A stretch of DNA of 64,000 nt from contig JAJYIU010000009.1 of the NCBI GenBank assembly GCA_021789895.1, positions 56,300 through 120,299 on the forward strand. The letters are read 5' to 3'. The DNA is from Acidobacteriota bacterium. GTDB lineage: Bacteria; Acidobacteriota; Terriglobia; Terriglobales; SCQP01. How positions within the stretch are numbered: position 1 is the first letter of the stretch; each line of letters starts with the position of its first letter. The notes under the pieces were generated by a model. It was not told the DNA's origin, searched no databases, and saw only the letters and a program-made list of their open reading frames with translations. Positions 20,956 to 31,400 of this stretch are shown in pieces. The translations under genes were made by a program, and so were the position numbers.

Positions 20956-22527
20956 ATGCGCCGCACAATTTCGGCCCGCCATCGGAGATTTGCCTTAGTT
21001 TTGGCCTTGGCCTGCTTTGCCGGAACGTTAGCGGCGGCGCCGCCCTGGCCCTTCCGGCATCGGCGGCGGCGCGCCCGCTGGATCGCGCGGATCGAGCAGA
21101 TTTTGCGCGAGCCGAACCAGGCCAGCGCCGATTGGGGCATTTATATCTACTCGCTGGACCGCCGGCGGGTGCTTTTCAGCTATCACGGCGACCGGTTGTT
21201 CGTGCCCGCATCGAATACCAAGCTGTTCACCATCGCCGCAACATTGTGCCGGGTGGGCCCAAACTACCGCTTTCATACTCGCGTCGAGGCCAGCCGCGCT
21301 CCGGACTCGCAGGGGCGGGTGGAGGGCAATCTGATCCTGGTCGGCCACGGCGATCCCACGCTCTCGGGACGTCTGTACCCCTATCCCAATCCGCATTTGA
21401 AGCTGAAGCCGAACCCGCCGGATACGGCGATGGCGGCGCTGGCGCGGCAGATCGCGGCGCGCGGCATTAAGTCGGTGGATGGCGACATCGTCGGCGACGA
21501 CACTTATTTCCGCTATCAGCCTTACCCCGACGATTGGGCGCAGGACGACCTGATGTGGGGTTATGGGGCGCCGATTTCGGCTCTGGCGGTGGATGACAAC
21601 CAATACCAGATGCAGATCCTGCCGGGAGCGCAGGCGGGCGAACGGGCGAGTGTCAGCCTGCATCCCTGGCTGGGCGCCTTCCGCGTGGATAACCAGTTGC
21701 TGACCGTGCCGGCCGGGGGGAAGCGCGATATCGAAATTGACCGGCCGGTGGGCTCGAATACGCTGCACCTGTGGGGCACGATACCGCTGGGCGATCGCGG
21801 CGATCACGAAACGCTGGCGGTGGGCGATCCGGCGCTTTTCGCCGCGCAGTTGCTGAAGCGCGACCTGGAACGGCAGGGCGTCATGGTCTATGGGCGGGCG
21901 CGGGCGCGGCACTGCCGGGCCTATCCGCGGCTGCCGGGCACGACCCTGCCGCCCTGCACCCCCAGCGCGGCTGCGGCGACGGTGGCGGAGCTGACCTCGC
22001 CGCCCCTGGGCCAGGACCTGCAATGGATCTTGAAGGTCAGCCAGAACCTGCATGCCGAGCTGATGCTGCGTTTGCTCGGCAAGCGGGCGGGCGGCGACGG
22101 CTCGCTCGCTTCCGGCATGCAAGCGCGGCAGGCGTTTTTAAACCAGGCGGGGATTGCGCCCAACGCGGTGTATTTCGTAGATGGATCGGGGCTGTCGCGC
22201 GCAACCCTGGTCAAGCCCAGCGCCCTGGTCCGGTTGCTGCGCTACATGGCGCGCCAGCCGGCGCCGCTGGCCCGCGATTTCCGCTCGTATTTGCCCGTAG
22301 CGGGCCGGGATGGATCGCTGGAAAACCGGTTTTTAAACACGCCGGCGGCGGGCAATCTGCTGGGAAAAACCGGCTCGGTGGAGCACGTGCGCGCGCTGAG
22401 CGGCTATGCCGTCACTCGGCGCGGCGATCATCTGGCCTACTCCATCGTGGTCAATAACGATAACCTGGGCGGCCGGCAAATGCGGGCCGCGATCGACCGG
22501 ATCGCGCTGGCGATGCTCGATCAGTAA
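20956..22527 (+). CDS. dacB: D-alanyl-D-alanine carboxypeptidase/endopeptidase (PBP4 type)
   Basis: 523 residues. Signal peptide (RFALVLALACFAGTLAAA), then the PBP4 (peptidase S13) domain: SxxK in PASNTKLF, SxN in VSQNLHAE, and KTG in LLGKTGSVEH, with the inserted domains II and III typical of PBP4 between the first two motifs. It trims pentapeptide stems and cuts cross-links in the periplasm. The product length is close to family size. Possible leaderless start (see the -10 feature). Confidence 0.92.
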   Translation: MRRTISARHRRFALVLALACFAGTLAAAPPWPFRHRRRRARWIARIEQILREPNQASADWGIYIYSLDRRRVLFSYHGDRLFVPASNTKLFTIAATLCRVGPNYRFHTRVEASRAPDSQGRVEGNLILVGHGDPTLSGRLYPYPNPHLKLKPNPPDTAMAALARQIAARGIKSVDGDIVGDDTYFRYQPYPDDWAQDDLMWGYGAPISALAVDDNQYQMQILPGAQAGERASVSLHPWLGAFRVDNQLLTVPAGGKRDIEIDRPVGSNTLHLWGTIPLGDRGDHETLAVGDPALFAAQLLKRDLERQGVMVYGRARARHCRAYPRLPGTTLPPCTPSAAAATVAELTSPPLGQDLQWILKVSQNLHAELMLRLLGKRAGGDGSLASGMQARQAFLNQAGIAPNAVYFVDGSGLSRATLVKPSALVRLLRYMARQPAPLARDFRSYLPVAGRDGSLENRFLNTPAAGNLLGKTGSVEHVRALSGYAVTRRGDHLAYSIVVNNDNLGGRQMRAAIDRIALAMLDQ

Positions 22528-22765
22528 GCGCGCGCTGATTGCGGACTTATGTAGGTGGAATCACTGAGTGAGCAGTTTTTCATCGCAGGCCGGGTGCAAA
22601 CTTATGCTATGCTCGTAGCGGTTTGACCGTGCCGCTTCACTTAGGCCGAATCTGCCATCGCTTGAGCGAGCTTCATCCGCCCGCGCGAGCCGCACTGTCA
22701 GAATTCCCGCGGTAAGCCCAGCCGGGCATCAAACTGATTATTTTCCTTTTTGAGGTTTCTGAGTC
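22528..22765. other. Long leader region of the cold-shock gene
   Basis: 238 bases without a gene. Several TATGCT-type hexamers near 22603-22613 could form a promoter, which would leave a leader of about 150 nt. Long structured leaders are typical of cspA-type mRNAs; I did not find a conserved cold-shock box by eye. Confidence 0.4.
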
Positions 22766-22969
22766 GTGAAAGAGCAAGGAACGGTTAAGTGGTTCAACAA
22801 CGTCAAAGGGTACGGATTCATCACGCGGATGAGCGGAGAAGATGTATTCGTGCACTATAGCGCGATCCAGAGCAACGGTTATCGCACGCTGGCCGAAGGC
22901 CAGGCGGTGGAATTCGAAGTCAAGCAGGGCCCGAAAGGGCTGCTGGCGGAGCAGGTCATTATCCTGTAA
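22766..22969 (+). CDS. Cold-shock domain protein (CspA family)
   Basis: 67 residues, a single cold-shock OB fold. RNP1 is KGYGFIT and RNP2 is DVFVHYSAI, preceded by the usual GTVKWFNN. It binds single-stranded RNA and DNA and melts RNA structure. The start is GTG, with GAGG about ten bases upstream; the next Met would remove half of the domain. Confidence 0.95.
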   Translation: MKEQGTVKWFNNVKGYGFITRMSGEDVFVHYSAIQSNGYRTLAEGQAVEFEVKQGPKGLLAEQVIIL

Positions 22970-23005
22970 AGCGGCACGGGCGGCGGTCCGGGTCTCCAGG
23001 TAAGG

Positions 23006-24145
23006 TCAGGCCGCGGGCCAGGCCCGCGAGTCCAGGCGCCGCTCATCTTCCCATAATTCCAATTGACCGGGTGGGACCCGGAAGCGGGGCAGCTTGCCGC
23101 CGGAGTAGGGCAGCAGGCCGAGCGCGAAGCGTGCCCGTAGTTCGCCGCGCGCCGGCAGCAGCAGATAGGTGGGCTGCTCGAACAGCCGAGGCTCGGCCAG
23201 GGTGGCGCGGCGGCTTTGCGGCCACGGGCTGGCGCCGAATTCGAGACCCCGGGTATAAGTGCGGCCAGCCCAAGGCGGGCTGGTGCGCGCGAATTTCTCA
23301 TCCCAGATTCCGAGCCAGGGAAAAAGCGCGCGCGGCCAGACGTAGAACAGGGCCCAACCGCGGCGGCGATGCCCGGCCAGAAACCATCCCCAGTCATCGC
23401 CCGGGCAAATGCGAAAGGTGGCGAAATCGCTGGCGCGCGGCTGAGCGATGGCCTGGCGGTAATCCACCGGCGCGCCGGCGAGGCCGGGCGCCTCCGGCCA
23501 GGCCGCATCCGCCGCCGGCGCCAGCCGCGAATCGGGATGGGGTTGAATCGGATAGGTGCGTCCCCGGTCGCAATTCGCTTCCAGCCAGAACTGCCCTGCT
23601 TCCAGCCATTGCGGCCCCAGCGTGACATGCTGCTGCCAGCAGAGAGGATGATCCCAACAACTCAAATTTTCGACGCGCTCCTCCACCCAGACAAGCTGGT
23701 GATCGAGGCGGATGCGGCGTTCGAACCGGATTTGCGCGCGTGGTTCTTCGCAGCCGCCCACTAGCCCCCGGCCCTCCGGCAGCAGGCTCCACTGCCAGGG
23801 AGTGATGCCGAAAAAGCCGTGCGTGGGCACGCCGGCGGCGCATTCTTCGGCGGAAGGCGCGCCAAACAGATCGAGGCAAAGATTATGGCCGAGGATGGAG
23901 GCGAGCGTGCGGCCTTCAGGCGGGCCGCCGTATTCGCGCTCGATCAAATCATCGCCGGGGACACCGGGCTCATAGGAGGGCCAGGGCGGAATCCAGAGCG
24001 GGCTGTCTTGCGCGGCATCGGCGGCGGCAGGAGCGATCGCGGCCAAGTGTCCGCCGCCGTGCGCAACCGCCAGTTGCAGATGATCGTTTTTGAGCCAGAC
24101 GATTTTTCGCCCATTGATCCACTCCGACACGGCCGGTTGGGACAT
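23006..24145 (-). CDS. Galactose-mutarotase-like protein (aldose epimerase fold)
   Basis: 379 residues from the ATG at 24145. The beta-sandwich signature of the mutarotase superfamily is visible: an early LKNDHLQLAVAHGGGHLAAI strand pair, VEERVENLS followed by HPLCWQQHVTLG (where the conserved His sits), and a late region with WDEKFARTSPPW. No signal peptide. A sugar-binding or epimerising role is inferred from the fold only. Its start region overlaps the leader of the divergent propeller gene. Confidence 0.7.
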   Translation of the reverse strand: MSQPAVSEWINGRKIVWLKNDHLQLAVAHGGGHLAAIAPAAADAAQDSPLWIPPWPSYEPGVPGDDLIEREYGGPPEGRTLASILGHNLCLDLFGAPSAEECAAGVPTHGFFGITPWQWSLLPEGRGLVGGCEEPRAQIRFERRIRLDHQLVWVEERVENLSCWDHPLCWQQHVTLGPQWLEAGQFWLEANCDRGRTYPIQPHPDSRLAPAADAAWPEAPGLAGAPVDYRQAIAQPRASDFATFRICPGDDWGWFLAGHRRRGWALFYVWPRALFPWLGIWDEKFARTSPPWAGRTYTRGLEFGASPWPQSRRATLAEPRLFEQPTYLLLPARGELRARFALGLLPYSGGKLPRFRVPPGQLELWEDERRLDSRAWPAA

Positions 24146-24212
24146 GATCGCCGTCTCCCGAGCTGCTTTCCAAAACAGCATATACCGGCGCTTGCCGGTA
24201 GGATGGAAGTAT

Positions 24213-25838
24213 ATGGCTCAAGGGCAGCCGAAAGCATTCACCGCGGCCGCGCTCGGGATGGTGTTGATCTGCGGCGCCATCCGGCTGGCTGGCCAGCGCG
24301 CAGTCGCCACTTGGCAATACAACCGGCGGCGCACCGGCGCCAATTTGCAAGAGCGGCGGTTGACGCCGGCGAATGTCAATCCGCGGCAATTCGGAAAGCT
24401 CTTTCGCCTGGCGGTGGACGGCGCGGTTTATGCGCAACCGTTGTATAGGGCGGGAGTGGCGATTCCCGGCCGCGGGCGGCATAACGTTTTATACCTCGCC
24501 ACCGAGGGCGATAGCGTTTACGCTTTTGACGCCGGAGGACATCCGCGACAGCCGTTGTGGCACGACCGGTTCATCAATCCCGCCGAGGGGGTAACGACGG
24601 TTACGCCCGCCCAGATCGGCTGCACCCAAATCACGCCGCAGATCGGCATCACCGCGACGCCGGTCATTGATGCCCAACTGGGAACGCTGTACGTCATCGT
24701 CCGTACCTGGGAACGCGGCCGCTTCGTGCAGCGCCTGCACGCGCTTGATCTTCGCACCGGCGCGGAGAAGGCCGACAGCCCGGTGCGGATCGAGGCTTCG
24801 GCGCCGGGCAGCGGCGATGGACAGCGCGGCGGAAGGGTGTGGTTCGACCCGATGCGCAATAATGCGCGCGCGGCGCTGCTCGATTCCGGGGGCATCATCT
24901 ATGCGGCTTGGGCATCGCCTTGCGACGCCATCCCCTACCACGGCTGGATTTTGGGCTATGATGCCCGCACCCTGCAGCGCAAGCGGTTGTTGACCCCTTC
25001 GCCCAACAGCAACGACGGCGGCATCTGGCAAAGCGGAGCCGGACTGGCCGCCGGCCGACGGGGCAATATTTATGCCGCGATCGGCAACGGCGGCTTTGAT
25101 CGCTCCCCGGCAGGCGCCGACTACGGCGATAGCGTCATCAAATTGGGCGCCGGCGGGGCCGCCATGCCGGTGCTGGATTTTTTCTGCCCCTTCGATCATC
25201 ATGCGCTCAACCTGGCCGATAGCGACCTGGGCTCCGGCGGGCCGGTGCTGCTGCCGCGGCGGCAACTGGTGGTGGCGGGCAAATCGGGCACGATTTATCT
25301 GCTCAATCGCGATGCCCTGGGGGGAATATCGGCGCAAGACGCCAAGATCGTGCAGGCGGTGCGCGGGCAAATGGGAGCGGAATTCGGCGCTCCGGCCTGG
25401 TGGAACGGCAACCTTTATTTTGCGCCGGCCGGGCAGCGCATGGTCCAGTTTCAAATGCGGCACGGCCGGCTGCGGCCGCAGCCGGTGGCGCGGACGCGGG
25501 AGAAATTCTACTATCCCGGGGCCACGCCGGCGCTTTCCGCCAACGGCCGGCGCGCCGCCATCGTCTGGGCGCTGCAGTTGGGGGCCTATGCCCGAACCAG
25601 CCAAGCCGCGGTGCTGCATGCCTACGATGCGCGCAATCTTGGGCGGGAACTCTACAGCAGCGCCTGGCATCCGCGGCGGGACACGCCAGGGCGGGAAGTA
25701 AAATTTGCGCCGCCGCTGGTGGTGAACGGGCGCGTGTATGCGCCGACGGCGAATGGCGTGGCGGTGTACGGGTTATTCAGCGAGTGGCGCGGGCGATCTC
25801 GTCCAACAAAAAGCGGGCGGCGGCGGGCGCGGCGATAG
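24213..25838 (+). CDS. Secreted PQQ-type beta-propeller protein
   Basis: 541 residues from the ATG at 24213 (AGGATGG upstream). An N-terminal hydrophobic segment (AFTAAALGMVLICGAIRLAG) is followed by repeated propeller strands: VLYLATEGDSVYAFDA, IGITATPVIDAQLGTLYV, GGPVLLPRRQLVVAGKSGTIYLLNRD, GRVYAPTANGVAVYG. These resemble PQQ/quinoprotein blades, but no PQQ or calcium ligands can be assigned, so it may be a binding rather than an enzyme domain. The last 62 bases overlap the convergent SYLF gene, and the basic tail after VAVYGLF is probably not conserved. Confidence 0.8.
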   Translation: MAQGQPKAFTAAALGMVLICGAIRLAGQRAVATWQYNRRRTGANLQERRLTPANVNPRQFGKLFRLAVDGAVYAQPLYRAGVAIPGRGRHNVLYLATEGDSVYAFDAGGHPRQPLWHDRFINPAEGVTTVTPAQIGCTQITPQIGITATPVIDAQLGTLYVIVRTWERGRFVQRLHALDLRTGAEKADSPVRIEASAPGSGDGQRGGRVWFDPMRNNARAALLDSGGIIYAAWASPCDAIPYHGWILGYDARTLQRKRLLTPSPNSNDGGIWQSGAGLAAGRRGNIYAAIGNGGFDRSPAGADYGDSVIKLGAGGAAMPVLDFFCPFDHHALNLADSDLGSGGPVLLPRRQLVVAGKSGTIYLLNRDALGGISAQDAKIVQAVRGQMGAEFGAPAWWNGNLYFAPAGQRMVQFQMRHGRLRPQPVARTREKFYYPGATPALSANGRRAAIVWALQLGAYARTSQAAVLHAYDARNLGRELYSSAWHPRRDTPGREVKFAPPLVVNGRVYAPTANGVAVYGLFSEWRGRSRPTKSGRRRARR

Positions 25839-26445
25839 CGCCGCTGAGAATTTGGCTCGCCTTGGCGCGGCCGTAATAACGGCGGTTGGCGGAATGATCC
25901 TGCTTCACCACGCCGCCGCGCAGGGTCAAGCCGCCGAACAGGCCGCGGCTGCGGGAATAGGCCAGCATCTTGGCGTGCAGCAGGGCGTCGGTCTGGGCGG
26001 AGAGGTTGCGTCCGACCGGACCGGCGGTGGCGGAGGCATCTCCGCCGAGGGAGAATTTATCCCGCAGCAGGTATTTTTCCCCGTTGCGATTCATGATCAG
26101 CAAGAGCAGGTCTTCTTCCTGGGCGCCGATTTGCAATCCGAAGCTGCCCCCGCCCAGGGTCAGAAAGAGCGGGGCCGACCAGCCATGCGGCGTGCGGCAG
26201 GTCACCACCCCGCGGCCAAAATCGCCGCCGAAGATGAAACCCGCTTTTTTGACGCCGGGAATCAACATGACACATTGCGAATGTTCCAGGATTTCGCGCG
26301 GCACGCCGCCGTCGGGAGCGCGATTGATGGCTCGAAATGCTCGCGCCGCATTTTGCAGACGGCGCGCGGTTTCCTGAGCGCGCAAAACAGGCACGGCCAA
26401 GGCCGCGGTGGCCACCAGACATCCCAATCTTTTGGCATAACTCAT
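25777..26445 (-). CDS. SYLF-domain lipid-binding protein (YSC84 type)
   Basis: 222 residues. Signal peptide (LGCLVATAALAVPVLRAQ), then the SYLF domain: IPGVKKAGFIFGGDFGRGVV, GWSAPLFLTLGGGSFGLQIGAQ, and a C-terminal AYSRSRGLFGGLTLRGGVV. The domain binds phosphoinositides in eukaryotes; bacterial versions are secreted or periplasmic and of unclear role. GGAGGT precedes the ATG. The 3' end overlaps the convergent propeller gene. Confidence 0.92.
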   Translation of the reverse strand: MSYAKRLGCLVATAALAVPVLRAQETARRLQNAARAFRAINRAPDGGVPREILEHSQCVMLIPGVKKAGFIFGGDFGRGVVTCRTPHGWSAPLFLTLGGGSFGLQIGAQEEDLLLLIMNRNGEKYLLRDKFSLGGDASATAGPVGRNLSAQTDALLHAKMLAYSRSRGLFGGLTLRGGVVKQDHSANRRYYGRAKASQILSGAIAAPAAARFLLDEIARATR

Positions 26446-26586
26446 CGCCCACCTCCTGAAACCATCCTTAATAAGATGCCAGTATACAGCCCGCAGTTAC
26501 AAACAGACGGCGAGCGCAAAAAGCCGCGAAGCCCCAGCGGTCACCCGCACACCCCGGGGCTGCCGGGGGCAAAATAGAAATCAGCC

Positions 26587-28281
26587 ATGAGAAAAGTCGC
26601 GAAATTCATGATCGTGCTGGCGATTGCAGCCTGGGGCCTGCCGGTTGCGGGCGCGCCGCCGGCGAAGCCCGCCCCAGCCCGGCCCTGGTGGACGCATGCG
26701 GTGATTTACGAAGTCTACCCGCGCAGCTTTGCCGACAGCAACGACGACGGCATCGGCGACCTGCCCGGCCTGATTGCGCATCTGCCGTACTTGCACTGGC
26801 TGGGAGTGAACGCCATCTGGCTGACGCCGTGTTACCCCTCGGGCGGGGTGGACGGCGGCTACGATATTATCAATTACCGCGCCATTGATCCGGCCTATGG
26901 CAGCCTGGCGGATTTTCAGCGGCTGGTGCGCGCCGCCGGCCGCGAACACATCCGGGTGCTGATGGACCTGGTGCTGGCGCATACCTCCGACCGCGACCTC
27001 TGGTTTCTGCGCTCGCGGCGGTCGCGGCATTCGCCCTACCGGAATTTCTATATCTGGCGCAGCGGGCGAGCCGGCGGGCCGCCCAACAACTGGACTTCGC
27101 TGTTTGGCGGGCCGGCCTGGAGCTACGACCGGCGCACGCGGCAGTATTACTACCATTTTTATTATCCCCAGCAGCCGGATTTGAACTGGCGCAATCCGGC
27201 GGTAAAACGGGCGATGTTCGGCAACGCCCGCTTCTGGCTGCGGCGCGGGGCGGCCGGCTTCCGGCTGGACTCGGTGGGAACGCTGCTGGTGGATCCACGC
27301 TTCCGCGACAACCCGCCCGGGCTGATCCATACGGGTGATTTTCCGCTGCCGCAGCAGCGGCATGTTTACAATTACAACCGGCCCGCCATCCATCGCATCC
27401 TGCGCGAGCTGCGGCAAGCGGTGGACCCGTATCATGCCGTGCTGATCGGCGAAACGGTCGGCACGACCGAGGCGCAGTTGGCGCAGTTTTACGGCCGCCG
27501 GCACCGGCAACTGCAATTGCCCTTCGATTTCCTGTTTGCCGACGTCAACCGGCTCTCGGCGCCGGCCTTTCGCGCCCGCATCGCGGCCTGGAACGGGAAC
27601 CCCGCCCACGGGACCCCGGACTGGTTTTTCGACAATCACGATCAGCCGCGCGACATCAACCGTTATGGCGACGGGCGGCACAATCCGCAGATTGCGCGGC
27701 TGCTCGCAACCTTGCTGCTGACGCTGCGCGGCACCGCCATCCTTTATTACGGGCAGGAAATCGGAATGACCACCACCCCGCCGCGCAGGAAACAGGACGT
27801 GGTTGACCCCATGGGCAGGCGGTTCTGGCCCAAGTTCAAGGGACGCGACGGCGAGCGCACGCCGATGCAATGGACGCCAGGGCACTATGCAGGCTTCAGC
27901 CGGCACCGCCCCTGGCTGCCGATTCCGGCCAGCGCACGGCAGGTCAATGTCGCCCGGGAGCGCGCTCATCCAGGGTCTTTGCTCAATTATTATCGCCGGC
28001 TGATCTATTTAAAGTGCACCGAACCCGCCCTGCGGCGCGGCGCCTGGCAAGCCGTCAACCGCAAGGATCGGAACGTATTGAGTTATTTGCGAAGCGGGGG
28101 CGGAGAGCGGGTGCTGGTGATGCTGAATATGAGCGGCCAGCCGCGGACGGAGCATTACCGGATCACAGCCAGGCGGGCGCGCATTCTGGCCGACAGCCTG
28201 AACCGGGAACCGGCCAGTATCGTTTTGAGCCGGGTCCGGCTGGCCGCCTTCGAGGCGGTGGTCGCGCGCGTGCAAAAATAG
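26587..28281 (+). CDS. Secreted GH13 alpha-amylase-family enzyme
   Basis: 564 residues with a signal peptide (KFMIVLAIAAWGLPVAGA). The catalytic barrel opens with VIYEVYPRSFADSNDDGIGDL. The GH13 conserved regions are DLVLAHTS (I), GFRLDSVG with the nucleophile Asp (II), VLIGETVG with the acid/base Glu (III) and FFDNHDQPR (IV). The layout resembles oligo-1,6-glucosidase, alpha-glucosidase and trehalose-synthase relatives more than endo-amylases. A short C-terminal beta domain follows. Likely periplasmic breakdown of small alpha-glucans. Confidence 0.92.
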   Translation: MRKVAKFMIVLAIAAWGLPVAGAPPAKPAPARPWWTHAVIYEVYPRSFADSNDDGIGDLPGLIAHLPYLHWLGVNAIWLTPCYPSGGVDGGYDIINYRAIDPAYGSLADFQRLVRAAGREHIRVLMDLVLAHTSDRDLWFLRSRRSRHSPYRNFYIWRSGRAGGPPNNWTSLFGGPAWSYDRRTRQYYYHFYYPQQPDLNWRNPAVKRAMFGNARFWLRRGAAGFRLDSVGTLLVDPRFRDNPPGLIHTGDFPLPQQRHVYNYNRPAIHRILRELRQAVDPYHAVLIGETVGTTEAQLAQFYGRRHRQLQLPFDFLFADVNRLSAPAFRARIAAWNGNPAHGTPDWFFDNHDQPRDINRYGDGRHNPQIARLLATLLLTLRGTAILYYGQEIGMTTTPPRRKQDVVDPMGRRFWPKFKGRDGERTPMQWTPGHYAGFSRHRPWLPIPASARQVNVARERAHPGSLLNYYRRLIYLKCTEPALRRGAWQAVNRKDRNVLSYLRSGGGERVLVMLNMSGQPRTEHYRITARRARILADSLNREPASIVLSRVRLAAFEAVVARVQK

Positions 28282-28405
28282 CGGCTGCCAGCGCTGCGGA
28301 TGCGCAAGCCAAACGAAATTGCACAGCGGCGAATTCAGACTGACTGCCGACAATCGGACCGCCCGGCTCGAAACGCCTGACCAGGCGTGAGCATCTAGCT
28401 CATGC

Positions 28406-31400
28406 ATGAAAATCGTCGCGTATGGGTGCGTGTGCCTGTTATGGCTGGCAGGCGCACTGCCGCTTCGGTGCCAGAACGGCTATTTTGGCCAGAACAAAGT
28501 CCAGCATAAGACCCTGCATTTTAAAGTTTTAACGACGCCACACTTCCATATTTACTATTACGACCGCGAGCAAAAGGCAATTCCATACGTGGCCCGCATG
28601 GCAGAACGCTGGTACGCGCGCGAATCCCGGCTATTCAAACATGAGATGTCGGAACCGCAACCGCTGATTGTCTATGCCGACCAACCGGATTTCGCGCAGA
28701 CCACCGTGGTGCCGGGATTCATCCAGACTGGAGTCGGCGGGGTGACGCTTCCGCTGGAGCGCCAGATTGTCATACCTCTGGCCGGACCGCTGGCGGAAAC
28801 CAGTCATGTAATCGGGCATGAGTTGACCCACGCTTTCCAATTCGATATGACCCGTTCGGCGCTGCACAATGGCGTGCCGGGCGCCACCCGCCTGCCACTC
28901 TGGTTCCTGGAAGGGATGGCGGAATACGTTTCGCTGGGTCCGCACGATCCGGAAACCGCCATGTGGCTGCGCGATGCGGTGCGGCGCGACCAGATGCCGA
29001 CACTGAAACAACTGGAAAACCCCAAATATTTTCCTTACCGCTACGGCCAGGCTTTTTGGGCCTTTGTCGGAGGCCAGTACGGCGACGCTAACGTCGGACG
29101 CATGCTGATTGCCGGCGGCGCCAGCGGCTCGGGCCGCCAGGCCCTGGAAAGGGTGTTGCGGATCAAGCCAGCGGCATTTTCCAAACTTTGGGATCATGCC
29201 ACGATCGCGACGGAAAAACCGGTGCTGGCGGTCACGGCGCCCTCTGCGCCGGAATCGCGGCTGCTGCTCGGAAATCCCAAGCATGGGGGGGAATACTACG
29301 TCAGCCCGGCGCTCAGTCCCGATGGACGCCGGGTGATGTTTTTTTCCTCCCGCGGTTTGTTCGCGATTGACTTGTACATGGCCGACGCGAAAACCGGCAA
29401 AATCCTGCAGCGCATCACCTCCACCGCGACCAGCCCGCATTTCAACAATCTGGAGTTCATCAACTCGGCCGGCGCCTGGAGTCCGGACGGCCGGGACTTT
29501 GTCTTTGGCCAGGTACGGGCGGGGCAGGCGGAACTGGCCTTCTACGCTTTGGCGAAGCACCGGATTACGCAGGCCATACCCGTGCCCGGGGTGGGAGAGG
29601 TTTTCAATCCAAGCTGGTCGCCGGACGGGAAGCAGATTGTTTTTTCCGCCATCAGCCAGGGGTTGACCGATTTATACCTGATGAACCTTGCCACCCGACA
29701 TATCCGGCGCCTTACCGACGACGCTTATGCCGAGTTGCAACCCGCCTGGTCGCCGGATGGGCGCGAAATTGCATTTGTCACGGACCGCTTCACCACGAAT
29801 TTACAGGACCTGGCGTTTGGGCCCTACCGGCTGGCCTTCCTCAATCCCGGAACCGGCGCGATCCGGCCGCTGGCGACGCCGGCGGGCGCCGATCTGATCA
29901 ATCCGCAATGGTCGCCGCATGGACGATTCCTGTATTTTGTGGCGAATTACGAAGGCATCCCGAATCTCTATCGCATGGATATGACCCGGGGTGGGCTGAC
30001 CGCGATGACCAACCTGCAAACCGGGGTTGCCGGGATTACCGCGCTCAGCCCGGCCATTTCGGTAGCGCAGCAGAGCGGGGAGATCGTCTATAGCGCCTTC
30101 GCCAACAGCGGCTACGATCTGTGGCGGCTGCCGGCGCCGGCGGAAAACCAGCCCGGCTTGCCCACCCGGACCCAACTCGCCCACCTGCATGCCGGCTGGT
30201 TGCCGCCGCCCGCCAGCGCCCAAGGTGAAGTCGCCCGCTACATGCGCAACCCCGGCTACGGCCTGCCGCCATCCACAGCGCAATACGCCAGCCGGCCGTA
30301 CCATCCGCACCTGCACCTGACCGGCGTGATTCCCGCCAATATCGGCTTCGGAGTCAGCAATTACGGCCCCATGTTCGGCGGCGGGACCGCGCTGCAATTT
30401 CAAGACCTGCTGGGCACCGAATATCTCACCCTCCAGATCGCCACCATCACCTCCAACGGGACCTCCAATTTCCTGCGCAATTTTTCCGGCGTAGCCTCGT
30501 ATTTCAACGACGCCCATCGCTGGCAATGGGGGGTGGAAGGCGGACAGGTGCCCTATATTACGGGGGCGTTCAGCGCCAGGGTGGGCACGATTTCGGGACA
30601 GCCGGTGCAGCAAAACCAGTTCATCACGTTCTGGGAAATGAACCGCCAGGCGCTGGGCACGCTCGATTACCCCTTCAGCCGGGCCCAGCGAATCGAGTTC
30701 GCCGGCGGGGTGGAAAACATCGGGTTTGCGGCGCAAGCCGAGACCCAGACGTTTTCCGCCGTGAACGGCGCGCTGCTGGCCGATACCATCCAAAACATCC
30801 CCGCGCCCAAATCCCTGAACTTCGCCACCGGGAACACCGCCCTGGTCTATGACACCTCACTGTTCGGCGGCACCAGTCCGGTGCGCGGGCAGCGCTACCG
30901 GCTGCAGATCGGCGCCTCGGGGGGAAGCTTCTTTTTCTCCACCGTGCTGGCGGATTACCGGCATTATTTCCCGCTGATGCGGCCGCTCAGCCTGGCCGTG
31001 CGGGTGTTGCATTACGGCCGCTACGGCGCGGGCGCCAACGATCCGCGGCTGCAGGATTATTTTCTCGGCTTCCCCACCCTGGTGCGGGGCTACAAACTGG
31101 ATTCGATTCGCTCCAGCGAATGCGGTCCCGACTTCTACCGCACCGGGAATTGCCCGCTGTTCGATCGCCTGTTGGGCAGCAAGCTGGCCATCGCCAATGG
31201 GGAAGCGCGGCTGGAATTGTTCGGGCCGCTGGGGCTCTGGCCCCACGTTCCCGCGCCGCCGGTCGAGCTGGCGCCATTCTACGATGCCGGCATCGCCTGG
31301 TCCGGCCCGACCGGCTCGGCGCTGCCACATCTGGCCCGGCATGCCGTCACCAGCGAAGGAATTACGCTGCGCGTGAACCTGTTCGGCTATGCGATCGGGG

